A stretch of DNA of 64,000 nucleotides from Lepiota brunneoincarnata (lineage: Eukaryota > Basidiomycota > Agaricomycetes > Agaricales > Agaricaceae). The stretch spans positions 496,001 to 560,000 of the forward strand of contig JAEBUN010000007.1 in assembly GCA_023014365.1 (NCBI GenBank). The letters run 5' to 3'. A model generated the notes under the pieces. That model saw nothing but the letters and a program-made list of their open reading frames with translations. It had not been told where the DNA came from and did not search any database. The position numbers and the translations under genes are program-made. Shown one piece after another: positions 42,747 to 53,604 of the stretch (positions within the stretch are counted from its first letter, which is position 1; every line of letters begins with the position of its first letter).

Positions 42747-44225
42747 ATACCCGATGCCCAAAACCCTAGAAATATCAAAGACTCCTAATTAACAAGTGCT
42801 TTGTGGGTCCCAGCACTTCGGCATACTGCTTAACTGAGATTAATTACAACGGATCAAGGGATTGTCCATCCGCTATACATTCTGATCATAATTGATCCGG
42901 AAACTTAACGCGCTCGCGTGGACACAGAATAATGCAGATGAGCATGGAACACGTCTGGCTGGATTGCCATTTGTTAATCAGAGAAAAACCCATAACCCAG
43001 GGTGAGGTAGAAATGCTGCCAAACCTTCCAAAATGTTCTACAGTGCCTGTAACAATTAAGCTTATTGTTTTCTATTTCATATTTACTATCTCTCGTATGT
43101 ATCTAAACAATATAAATACAGTCGCACTTGTTCATGGAGAAGCAAGAGGTCTCACCCCCGCTTCCACACGCAAGTCTGCGAGCCGTGATCAAGAACGGTT
43201 TCAGAGGGCTATTTAGTGTGCGTCGTTAAGTGTGATTTCTTCAGTTGTCAACCAACCCAAAGACAGAGACAGAGACCAGAGTTCAGAGTTTAGAGTTCCA
43301 GAGTGCTAGAGACAGAGACAGAGACAGAGACCAGAGTTTAGAGACCAGAGACCAGAGACTAGAGACCCAGCGCTTTGAATTGACAGGGATTGTCCTTTCA
43401 TTGTTGCACCATATGGCTAAGATAACTTCAACGGCTGTCCATTAACCTCTAAAAACACTACTCTCTTGAATTTCACTGTCAGAACGCACCCCCAGAACAT
43501 CCTAAAAGATGAAACTGTTCATTATCTATCTCATTCCACTTGTATTAGCTTAAGCTTATCGAATTGCAGCTAAGCTTAGTGAAAACAAGCCCACTATCTA
43601 TATTAAAACCTATGAAAGTTTCTACCTTTTCAGCGGAGAGGGCATGGTACCCCTTCTTGACTTTGGAACTTGAGGATACCCTGTGTTCTTGTGCGAAGAA
43701 GTCTGCTCTCAGGCCTGATCATGTTACATGGTTGTACCTGAAGGACATCATGGCGGACCATGCATCCTGCCATGTGTTTGTTGATCTTGCCAATACCTGC
43801 TGCCAGGCAGGGCATTGGCCAGATTATTTCAAGGAGTCTAACTTGGTGGTTATACCAAAGCCAGGGAAGCCCTCTTATTCCATCCCTTCTTGGACTTCAA
43901 CCACCACAAACTTGGTGCACAGCCACAGCCTTCCCCTACTCACTATCCTCTGCAACAAGCTCTTGTAGTCTGATTGCTGATCTTAAAGTCCTATGCACAT
44001 GCCTCCTAGGTCTACTTGCTCCTCTCAGGGGGTAGGGGATCCTTCATCACCGGACCCCCTCACCATAGCTCCTTCTTGCACTCAGGTCACCCCCCCTGGC
44101 TCCTTTCCACCTGGCTACAGCTCTGCATCACAGGCTGCTGCCCCTGCTCCAGCTGCCGAGGCCCCCAAAAGGTCTTGTAAGTCTGTTGTCTACCGGGATG
44201 ACGCCCTGGTGACCCCCCATCCCAA

Positions 44226-46054
44226 CAGCCTCGGCGTCGACATGCTTTTGTATGTCAACGACGGGACCCTTATAGTCCAGACCAGGAGCTGGGAGGACAA
44301 CGTTACTGCCCTGCAGGCGGCTTATCGCTGCGTGCATGGGCTCTTTGACTCTTTTGGCCTCACGCTTGAGCATACCAAGTCTGAGGTCTTTCACTTCTCT
44401 CATAACCCAAGGGATGCCAATCCACCCATTGACCTGGGCTTCCATCCGTACACGGGGGATACCCCCTTGAAACCCAAGCCGTTCTGGCGGTACTTAGGCT
44501 TCTATTTTGACCGTGCTCTCACTTTTTGTGAGCACATCCGCTACTATTCTACCAAGGCCTTCTCCACGGTTGGTGCGATGGGGATGCTCAGTAATTCAAC
44601 CCGGGGGTTGCTTCCTGACCAGAAGCGCCTCCTCTACCAATCCTGCGTGGTTCCTATTGCCACGTATGGATTTCGTATGTGGTATCACAAGGGTTTCTGT
44701 AATAATGGAATCCTCAAGATGTTTAACTCCATGTAGCGGCGAGCTGCCAACTGGATCATCAGTGCTTTTCGCACGTCTCCAACCGGGGGGACAGAGGCCC
44801 TAGCAGGCCTTCTGCCCTTCCGGCTGCATCTTAAGAAGTTGGCCTCCCAAATGATATTCCGGGTCGCTACTCTTGCGGCTAATCATCCACTTCGGCCCTT
44901 ACTGGGCCATGAGTTTAGGGGGAGTTCTCCGGAACACCCGCGGGCTATTTCAACTCTCATCCCTGTGCTTCGGCCTAAGGTGAAGAGTGCTCTTATGGAA
45001 GTACAGACAGTGCTTCCGCAGCTTACTGAGTCGTTCTCCCCGTTTGCGGACGAGAATAGGCCAGGTCTCCGTCTTTTGGACTGCTTCTTGGAGCGGATCA
45101 AATTTAGACTTTACACCATTGATCCAGAGGGGGATTTGAAGCAACGGCACCTTGACGGACTGCACGCCTCCATTCGGAGGGCGCAGTCTGATCCGTCGTC
45201 TGTCTGCATCGTGGCTGGTGCCCACCGGCTGCCGTGCAGGAGACTGCAGGCCGTCTTGGCAGCTTGCGTGTTTGCAGGCAGACATCTGGTCAAGCAGGCC
45301 AGACAGACCACGGGGAGGGTTCTGCTTGCTGATGCGGAACTCCACTCCATTCGGTTGGGAGTAAGCATGGTCTTGGACCGTGCGGAAACTGACCACATCT
45401 TCATCTACACCAGCTCCGCGGGTTCTGCCCGCAGAGCAGTAGACTCTTCCATGCACGCTGGCCAGGTTCACTCCCTGGAGGTGTGTTGGTCCCTGGACCG
45501 CTGGCTGTCTTCCAAGGCCCAGCGGACTGTTACCTTCTGGCAGGTGCCTTCAGGCTCTGTAGCAGAACTTCACTCTGACGCCGTTTCGATGGTGAAGGAG
45601 CTCCATGTATCGCTGGGCGTCCGCCTGGCGACTACTATTGACTCTCTCTGGGCTGAGGTCACGAGAGGGTGTATAGACGAGTGGGTGAATATGTTTCGCT
45701 CGCCCCTGTACAGGGGAAGGAACTTCCTTCCCCTACTAGACTCCCTCAGGAGGCCAATCCAACCCTCGTACCTCTCAGGAGGTGCGTGGCTCTGAGAAAT
45801 TGGTCCCCGGATGTCCGTTGCTGGTACAGCGAGGGCTGCCCGCACTATACTTGGTCACACCCCTATTGGAGAGTACCGTGCTCAATTCCATCCCCAGGAG
45901 GATCACTCCTGTCCCTGTGGGTTGCGGCTTGAAACCCACACTCACATCCTCACTTCCTGTCCGAAGTACACGCGACCTCGATGCCCTTCTGGGCTTTCTG
46001 AAACGCAATCCATCCGCATTTGCGTTCCTATCCCGGCCCCAAGGGGTGGGATAA
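44226..46054 (+). pseudogene. LINE-A ORF2, RT end and RNase H region
   Basis: One frame can be read through with only two in-frame stops: TAG at 44734-44736 (a former CAG in SMQRRAANW) and TGA at 45793-45795 (a former CGA). The RT motif reads YVND, with Asn in place of the second Asp-pair partner, so it is catalytically compromised. The RNase H region reads VAGAH, ADAELHSI and YTSS. The Cys/His tail is complete and ends at TAA 46052-46054. Confidence 0.85.
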
Positions 46055-46118
46055 CTGGGGAGGGCCTTCAGGTTATTCCCCCCTTGCGGCTTCGGTTTCA
46101 AGGGACTGGTGGTTATTC

Positions 46119-46487
46119 TGTTGAAGCAGGAGCGTTGGGGGACTGGTAAGGAGTCCTAACAGCGAAGGAACGAGTGTATTACGCGAAGGGAACGACTAGA
46201 AACAAAAGGAACAAGCTATGGACAGCTGTGAGAGACTGGAGTGGAGATAGAACTAACTACTCACCTGTGGACAGCTGTGAGAGACTGGAAGTCCCAAAAG
46301 CGTCCACAGGTGCAAGTCCATGTCTAGATCACATGACTAGCTACCAAAACCGTCCAGGCCTATCTACAAGTCCACAAACACAACAACAAACAAGTGGGAC
46401 TGTTCAGAGCACAATAAGACAAGTGCACACTGCTCACCACAGGAGTGCATATAGCACATCCTGGCATGTCACAGGGCACTCCTAACA
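46119..46487 (-). mobile_element. Solo LTR, family LTR-6
   Basis: This 369 bp unit has TGTTGAAG at one end and CCTAACA at the other. An exact 5 bp duplication TATTC flanks it (46114-46118 and 46488-46492). A 21-22 bp segment GGACAGCTGTGAGAGACTGG occurs twice inside, 40-50 bp apart. The minus orientation is tentative, from the pyrimidine-rich end. A partial second copy is at 47351. Confidence 0.85.
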
Positions 46488-47350
46488 TATTCGCCCCCCA
46501 CCCTAGGGTGGGGTGTAACGATTTATACCATGTATTAGTTGCCTTGTACGTAGCTAGTGCACGCGGACTGCGTTTGAGCACCACGTTATAAATTGTTGAT
46601 TTCAAAAAAAAAAAAAAAAAAAAAAAAGACCCCCCATCCCAAGTGCACCCACACGCCCAAGCCATCCACCTCCCTCAGGCAGGATCTCGACCTCGAATCG
46701 GTCTCTGGTTCCGCCAGGATGGCTGTTGACACCCCTGGCCCTGAGCTGTCCCCCAGCCCCACCTTTGCTGCAGATGAGGAGGAGGATCCTGAGTTTGTCC
46801 CCACTTTTCTCTCCCTTTCCCGCAATCCCACGGATGCAGAGGGGGAGATTGGGGTCATGGCAGATGCACTAAACATGGTGGCCCTTTGGCTGGAGAGAGC
46901 CAAGAGGGCTGGTCTCTCTGATGGTGTCACTACTGAGGTCACCTGCTCCCTGGCCAGGCTCTTCCACAAGGTAGAGGAGCATGACTGGGATGATGTCCCC
47001 TTCACGGAGGGTGAGTGCACCCTTAGGCTCCATGAGTGGGCCTCTGAGGTGTATGGTCCATCCAGGCTGGACACCCCCACCCCTGCGCAAGGGAAGGGCA
47101 AATGGCCAGACTCTGCTACAGCTGCTGCTCCCATTAGGGTTGTGGGCAGTATGCATGCCCCCTCTCCTAGGGCCTCTGTGGCTCCCATGGAGGTGGATGG
47201 CACTTCACGGGCAGGTGGCTCTAGGTGCCCCCCCATGGAGGGTAACCTCCCCCTGCCTCCCCCACCCAGGGAGGATTTGGGTCATTTCCCTGCCAGGTAC
47301 GTGCAACCAGCACCTACCCAGCAGTTCTTCTGGAACCCGGCCCATACAGG

Positions 47351-47606
47351 TGTTAGGAGTGCCCTGTGACATGCCAGGATGTGCTATGTGCGCTCCTGTG
47401 GTGAGCAGTGTGCACTTGTCTCATTGTGCTCTGAACAGTCCCACTTGTTTGTTGTTGTGTTTGTGGACTTGTAGATAGGCCTGGATGGTTTTGGTAGCTA
47501 GTCATGTGATCTAGACATGGACTTGCACCTGTGGATGCTTTTGGGACTTCCAGTCTCTCACAGCTGTCCACAGGTGAGTAGTTAGTTCTATCTCCACTCC
47601 AGTCTC
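47351..47606 (+). mobile_element. Partial LTR-6, opposite orientation
   Basis: It starts TGTTAGGAGTGCCC, the reverse complement of the 46119-46487 unit, interrupts LINE-B ORF1, and is itself cut after 256 bp by the poly(T) of a LINE-A. The rest of the LTR is not found after that LINE-A. Confidence 0.8.
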
Positions 47607-49110
47607 TTTTTTTTTTTTTTTTTTTTTTGTTTTTGAAATCAACAATTTATAACGCGGTGCTCGAACGCAGTCCACGTGCACTAACTACAACAAAGTAACT
47701 AGCACATGGTATAACTACCAATAAAGGTAGGGAAGAAAGTCCCGCTGACTCGAAAGGCTACACTCCGTAAAGAAGTGCACATGGGTGAAGAGTCCGCTAC
47801 CCCGACGGAAACCAGGGCGTGGCAGATGAGGGGTGGATAGGGCCAACAGGTCCCCCCCCCAAAGGGGGTTAGGAGTCACTTCTCCGTAAATCCCTACACC
47901 CCGCAGACTAAGGCTCTAAGAACCTCGGGTCTCCGCCCCTAGGGGCATTAGGAGTCAATTCTCCATAAATCGCTATACCCCGCCCTAGGGTGGGGGGCGA
48001 ATAACTGTCGGTTCCTTGAGGACGAAGCCGCGAGGGGGGAATAACCCGAAGGCCCTCCCCAGTTATCCCACCCCTTGGGGCCGGGATAGGAACGCAAACG
48101 CGGAAGGATTGCATTCCAGAAAGCCCAGGAGGGCATCGAGGTCGCGGGGTAAGCCGCCACGCCGCGTATACTTTGGACAAGACGTGAGTATGTGAGTATG
48201 GGTTTCAAGCCACAACCCACAAGGACAGGAGCGATCCTTCTGGGGATGGAATCTAGCGCGGTACTCCCCGATAGGGGCGTGACCGAGTATAGTGTGGACG
48301 GCCCTTGCTGTACCAGCGACGGACATCCGGGGACCAATTTCTCAGAGCCATGCACCTCCGGAGAGGTACGAGGGTTGGATTGGCTTCCCAAGGGAGTCCA
48401 GCAAGGGAAGAAAATTCCTCCCCCTATACAAGGGCGAGCAAAACATATTCACCCACTCGTCAATGCACCCCCTCGTGACCTCAGCCTGGAGGGAGTCGAT
48501 AGTAGTCGCCAGGTGGGCACCCAGCGACACACAAAGCTCTTTCGCCATCGCAACAGCGTCGGAGTGAAGCTCCGCAACAGAGCCTGAAGGCACCTGCCAG
48601 AAGGTAACGGTCCACTGGGCCTTGGAAGACAGCCAGCAATCCAAGGACCTACACACCTCCAGGGAATGAGCCTGGCCGGCATGTACAGAAGGATCCACAG
48701 CTCTGCGGGCGGAGCCCGCGGAGCTGGTGTAGATGAAGATGTGGTCAGTTTCCGCACGATCCAAGACCATGCTTACTCCCAATCGAATGGAGTGGAGCTT
48801 CACGTCAGCGAGCAGAACTCTCCCTGCGGCCTGCCTGGCCTGCTTGACCAGACACCCGCCTGCAAACACGCAAGCTGCTGAGACAGCCTGCAGCCTCCCG
48901 CACGACAGCCGGTGGGCACCAGCCGCTATGCAGACAGATGACAGATCAGACTGTGCTCTCCGAATGGAGGCGTGCAGTCCGTCAAGGTGCTGTTGTTTTG
49001 AATCCCCCTCCGGATCAACTGGTGTAAAGCCTGAATCTGATCCGCTCTGAGAAGCGGTCCAAAAGACGGAGACCTGGCCTATTCTCATCCGCAAATGGGG
49101 AGAATGGCTC
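47607..49110 (-). mobile_element. LINE-A copy (minus): tail, 3' UTR and RNase H
   Basis: A poly(T) and reversed tail, 3' UTR, and ORF2 from its stop (about 48063) up through RNase H to about 49100. A 325-codon minus-strand frame ends at 48342 in TGA, the family CGA-to-TGA site before EIGP. RNase H reads AAGAH and YTSS. It is cut at 49111 by the poly(T) of a LINE-B. It is only lightly CpG-depleted. Confidence 0.8.
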
Positions 49111-50280
49111 TTTTTTTTTTTTTTTTTTTTTTTAAATCTCCAATTTATTACACGGGCCGCGTAGGGAGGCCGTGCGCAGCAACGTACTACAGTACAAACG
49201 ACTGAGCCGTACACTACAGGGTATCTGTACATACAACGCGTGACCGCGGACGCGGGCATGCGTTTCCCCATGCCCAGGACGAAGCCGCCCCGAGTGAACG
49301 GAGGCGGGAAGACGGCTGCCACCCAGCGCGCGGCGTGGGCACAAAGCCAAGACGAGGTCCCCCCCCTTATCGGGGGCTAGGGGTCAATTCCTACGTAAAT
49401 CCCTACACGCCGCCCGAAGACAGCGGGGGAATAACCACCGCCCCGGCCTGGACCCAACCGGGCGCCAGGCAGAGCTACTAGCCGATACCCCCCGGGGGGG
49501 GCCCGGCCCTCTCAGCAAACGCGAATGCGGTCGGGGACGCCTCGAGGAAAGCAATGAGAGCCTCGACCGTAGCCGGGACCCCCGCCATGGAGTGCCTGGG
49601 GCAGCTCCGGAACACGTGCTCACGAGTCTCCTCCCGAAACCCGCAGCGACAGGAATAATCTTCCTGTGGGAAGAAGCGCCTCCGATAGCCCCCTATCGGC
49701 GCGTGATTAAGAATAGCACGCGTCATCCGGGCCATCACTGACACCGAGTGAGCGTGCGGGATCCAGGCACCACCATGGAGATACGTGGGCCGCAGGGGAC
49801 AGTCATCGTCCCTGGCGAGCTGGAGGAAACCACGCCCGCGATGGTCAGGATCCTGGAACAAGTCGATCCAGCGGTCCTGACATGACCGTACTTCCTCCTT
49901 GCGGAGGTAGTCAAGCGAGGCCTGGGGATGAGCCCCTACCCCAACGGGAGGCAACGACCGAGCGAAGTCGTGCACCTGAGTATGGAAAGGCCACCGCGCA
50001 CGCGAAGGGACCTCCCAGAAGTGGATCGAGCGGGCCGGGTCCCCGGCAAACCACTCGGCGAGGAGGTGGCAGACCGCCAGGGAATGACCCCTGGGCGGAA
50101 TGCACCGACGGGTCCACCGCCCGCCTGGCCGAAGCCATCGAGTCGGTGAACAAGACGAGACTAGCGGCGCCCTCGACAGAAACTGCCTTGGACACCGCCA
50201 GCCGGATGGCGAAAAGCTCGGCCTCAGGAGCCGTAACTTTCCCCCCCGGAAGCCGGACCGCGTGAATGCAGTCCAGCCCC
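49111..50280 (-). mobile_element. 5'-truncated LINE-B (minus)
   Basis: A poly(T) and reversed LINE-B tail, 3' UTR, then ORF2 from its stop (49478) up through RNase H. An inserted C near 50090 shifts the frame within RNase H, upstream of the open 49478-49975 part. At 50280 it meets head-to-head the 5' end of a plus-strand LINE-B. No duplication links the two sides. Confidence 0.85.
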
Positions 50281-50398
50281 ATCCCCTTCTTGGACTTCAA
50301 CCACCACAAACTCGCTGCACAGCCACAGCCTACCCCTACTCATCGTCTTATACAACGAGCTCTAGTGGTCTGATCCTCGATCTTAAAGTCTAACGCGC

Positions 50399-53300
50399 AT
50401 GCCTCCAAGGTCTACACGCTCCTCTCAGGGGGTGGGAGCCCCTCCGCTGGCGGATCCTTCGTCGCCGGACCCTCTCGCCATGGCTATCGTCCGCACTCAG
50501 GATGCCCCCCCCGGCTCCTCTCGACCCGGCTACAGCTCTGCCTCGCAGGCTGTTGGCCCTGCTCCAGCTGCCGAGGCCCCTAAGAGGCCTCGCGAGTCCG
50601 CCGTCTACCTGGATGACGCCCCGGTGACCCCCCGTCCCAAGCGCACCCGCACGCCCGAGCCCTCCGCCCCTCTGAGGCAGGAGCTCGACCTTGAATCGGT
50701 CTCCGGCTCCTCCAGGATGGCTGTTGATCCTGGAGCCGAGCCGTCCCCCGGCCCCGCTTTTGTGGAGGAGGAGGAGGATCCCGAGTTCGTCCCCACCTTC
50801 CTCGCCCTTTCCCGCAATCCCGCGGATGCAGAGGGTGAGGCTGGGGTCGTGGCGGACGCTCTCGACGTAGTCGCGCTGTGGCTGGAGAGGGCCAAGCGCG
50901 GCAACCTCTCTGAAGGCGGCAGCGCGGAGGTCGCCCGCTCCCTGGCCAGGCTCTTTCGCGAGGTGGAAGAGCATGACTGGGACGATATCCCCTTCGAGGA
51001 GGGCAAGCGCACCCTGAGGCTCCATGAGTGGGCCTCTGAGGTGTATGGTCCGTCCAGGCCGAGCACCCCTACCCCTGCGCAAGGGAAGGGCAAACGGTGC
51101 ACTCCGCCCAGGGCCATTCCTTGGCGGTCTGTCGCCTTCTCGCCGAGTGGTTCGCCGGGGGTCCGGCCCGCTCGGTCCATTTCTGGGAGGTTCCCTCGCG
51201 TGCGAGGTGGCCTTTCCATACTCAGGTGCACGACTTCGCTCGGTCGTTGCCTCCCATTGGGGTAGGGGCTCGTCCCCGGGCCTCGCTTGACTACCTCCGC
51301 AAGGAGGAAGTACGGTCGTGTCAGGACCGCTGGATCGACTTGTTCCAGGATCCTGACCACCGCGGGCATGGTTTCCTCCAGCTCGCCAGGGACGACGACC
51401 GTCCCCTGCAGCCCACGTATCTCCACGGTGGTGCCTGGATCCCGCACGCTCACTCGGTGTCAGTGATGGCCCGGATGACGCGTGCTATTCTTAATCACGC
51501 GCCGATAGGGGGCTATTGGAGGCGCTTTTTCCCACAGGAGGATTATTCCTGTCGCTGCGGGTTTCGGGAGGAAACTCGTGAGCATGTGTTCCGGAGCTGC
51601 CCCAGGCACTCCATGGCGGGGGTCCCGGCTACGGTCGAGGCTCTCATTGCTTTCCTTGAGGCGTCCCCGACCGCGTTCGCGTTCGCTGAGAGGGCCGGGC
51701 CCCCCCCGGGGGGTATCGGCTAGTAGCTCTGCCTGGCGCCTGGTTGGATCCGGGCCGGGGCGGTGGTTATTCCCCCGCTGCCTTCGGGCGGTGTGTAGGG
51801 ATTTACGCGGGAACTGACCCCTAACCCCCGATAAGGGGGGGGACCTTGTCTTGGCTTCGCTCCCACGCCGCGCGCTGGGCGGCAGCCGTCTTCCCGCCTC
51901 CGTTCGTTCGGGGCGGCTTCGTCCTGGGCATGGGGATACGCATGCCCGCGTCCGCGGTCACGCGTTGTATGTACAGATACCCTGTAGTGTACGGCTCGGT
52001 CGTTTGTACCGTAGTTAGTAGCTGCACGCGGCCTCCCTACGCGGCCCGCGTTATAAATTGGAGATTTAAAAAAAAAAAAAAAAAAAAAAAAAGGGAAGGG
52101 CAAACGGCCGGACTCTGTTGTACCCCCTGCTCCTGTTGGGGTGGCGGGCAGTATGCATGCCCCCTCTCCTAGGGCCTCTGTGGCTCCTATGGAGGTGGAT
52201 GGCGCTCCCCAGGCGGGTGGCTCGCGCCACACCCCTTGGGAGGGTAACCTCCCCCTGCCTCCTGCTCCGGCGGAGGATTTGGGGCATTTTCCTGCTGGGT
52301 ATGCGCGTCCTGCGCCTACTCAGCAATTCTTCAGGAACCTGGCCCGCACAGGCTTGGGCAATCCTGTTCCAGTGGCTCGCAACCCCGGTGCGGGGCAGCG
52401 GCCATCTCGCATCAGGGCGGCGCGAGCCGCCAATGTCCCTCCACTGTCGGCGGCGGACAGGGCTCGGTTGGCTGCGAGGCCTCCCCCCGGTCCCCCCCCT
52501 CCGCGCGTCAACTTGGCTACCAAGCCTCGTTCCCCGCCCCGCTCCTATGCGGCTGCGGCTGTCTCGTCCCCGTCGGGTCTTGTCGACCTGGCGCGTGCTC
52601 TCCCGGGGCTACCTTCTCATAAGGTGGTCTCGTTCCATCGGCAGGCAGCAGCTGCCCAGCAGCCACCCAAGGCCCCCAAGCCGAGGATGACTACGTCCAG
52701 ACCTTCGCACAAGCAGGTCATGCTCACCCTCGCAGGGGGCGGTCTCCCGGTTAACCTGGGCCCCGTCGTCTGCGCGGAGATTCATCGGGTGGCGGCCGCC
52801 GCTCTAGCGTCTGCGGGCTCGCTCGTTCGTATTGAGCGGGTCCAGCAGATGGACTCACACGTAGCTTGCTACACCACCGCTGTGCCCAGTGAACTGGACA
52901 TCGGCACTATCAGGAACGCTGTCCGCGGCAATTGGCCCAATGCCGTCATCGACGCGAACCTTCCCCACTCGAAGAGCTACCTCAAGCTCCTCGACGCGCC
53001 TATGTTCCGGGGCGGTCAGCCCTGGCTCACGCCCGACAGGGTGGTCGAGGCCATGCAGCGTTCTGTATGGTCTGAGTATTTTGTGCTGGCCACCAGGCCG
53101 CGCATCGTCAAGAACTCGAGGGCCGCCGACACGGCCACCGTGTTCTTCGAGATCTGGGACTCCCAGCAGGGGTCCAACGCGAAGACGGTCTCGCGACGCG
53201 TCATCACCATCGACGGCACTCCGTGCAGGATCATCCCTGCGAAGGCCAACCCCGGCGTCCCCCTCTGCCAGCGCTGCTGGAAGTGGGGGCACCCCTCTCT

Positions 53301-53604
53301 AGCCTGCCGACGCGAGGCTATCCGCTGCTCTCACTGCGGCGGCCTGCACTCCCCGACTAACCATCGGGCGTTTGCGTCTTGTTGTAAGGGGCAGCCCAAT
53401 CATAGGCCGCCCATTCCCCCCACCCCCGCTGACCGCCCCTGCCCTCACGCTCCTGTTTGCGTGAATTGCGGGGGCGCTCACGCCACTTCGGCTTCGGCCT
53501 GCCCATTCTGGGCTCACCGCTTCGATCGGGAGTGGATTGAGCGCCGGTATGATTCTCCGGTAAGGGTTCGTTCCCCACCGCGTCAACCTCGCTTACCCCA
53601 ATGA
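50399..53604 (+). pseudogene. LINE-B ORF1, Gag-like zinc-knuckle protein, interrupted by LINE-B
   Basis: Coding pieces are 50399-51097 and 52108-53604, 2196 nt together and in frame, with stop TGA at 53602-53604. The N-terminus is Ser/Pro-rich, then a predicted structured segment (LWLERAKR...EWASEVYGPS), Pro-rich linkers, a conserved KSYLKLLDAPMF region, and three C-terminal Cys/His clusters: CQRCWKWGHPSLAC, CSHCGGLH...C, and CVNCGGAH...C. The role is binding element RNA. Apart from the nested LINE-B (51098-52090) I see no lesion. The stop overlaps the ORF2 start as ATGA. Confidence 0.85.
51098..52090 (+). mobile_element. Nested 5'-truncated LINE-B in LINE-B ORF1
   Basis: It begins inside RNase H and keeps the ORF2 end (stop at 51721-51723), 3' UTR and poly(A). 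It is flanked by the exact 17 bp duplication AAGGGAAGGGCAAACGG (51081-51097 and 52091-52107). It is almost identical to the LINE-B at 40988-42742, so both are recent. By chance the host ORF1 frame stays open into it as far as 51265. Confidence 0.95.

Larger units (their letters stand above)
40563..43632 (+). mobile_element. Solo LTR-2, split by a LINE-B insertion
   Basis: The LTR pieces are 40563-40987 and 42743-43632, about 1.3 kb together. The ends are TGATACGC and CTTTTCA. Flanks are GTGG (40559-40562) and GCGG (43633-43636), a 4 bp duplication with one CpG-to-TpG difference. LINE-A reads across it. The 5' 94-codon frame is open here too, and the TATA box is kept. Confidence 0.85.
39400..43886 (+). 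mobile_element. LINE-A copy (plus), endonuclease to RT, host for nested insertions
   Basis: Pieces 39400-40241, 40277-40562 and 43633-43886 are one LINE-A: endonuclease, linker, then the first part of RT (NLVVIPKPGKPSYS). ORF2 has the family TGA at 39475-39477 and is then open for some 250 codons. Inserted into it are a tail-only LINE (40242-40276) and LTR-2 (40563-43632), which itself holds a LINE-B. It is cut at 43887 by the 5' end of another LINE-B. Confidence 0.8.
44226..46627 (+). mobile_element. 5'-truncated LINE-A insertion in LINE-B ORF1
   Basis: It begins in RT just before YVDD and runs to the poly(A). It is flanked by the exact 15 bp duplication GACCCCCCATCCCAA (44211-44225 and 46628-46642). 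It is the least CpG-depleted family-A copy here, so A was still active after this LINE-B arrived. Solo LTR-6 (46119-46487) lies in its 3' UTR. Confidence 0.95.
43887..47350 (+). mobile_element. LINE-B 5' part (5' UTR and ORF1), split by LINE-A
   Basis: The 5' end matches that at 50281 (CCCTTCTTGGACTTCAACC). The 5' UTR is 43887-43998 and ORF1 starts at 43999. A LINE-A lies at 44226-46627 within it. ORF1 resumes at 46643 and is cut at 47350 by LTR-6. It is moderately CpG-decayed. Confidence 0.85.
43999..47350 (+). pseudogene. LINE-B ORF1 N-terminal half, interrupted
   Basis: ATG 43999 corresponds to the start at 50399. An ATG at 43993 in the same frame is a mutation of this copy. The two coding pieces (43999-44225 and 46643-47350) encode a Ser/Pro-rich start, an acidic block (DEEEDPEFVPTF), and the conserved VALWLERAKR...LARLF...EEHDWDD...LRLHEWASEVYGPS segment, probably a structured domain. 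The zinc knuckles are missing. It is broken by LINE-A and by LTR-6. Confidence 0.8.
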
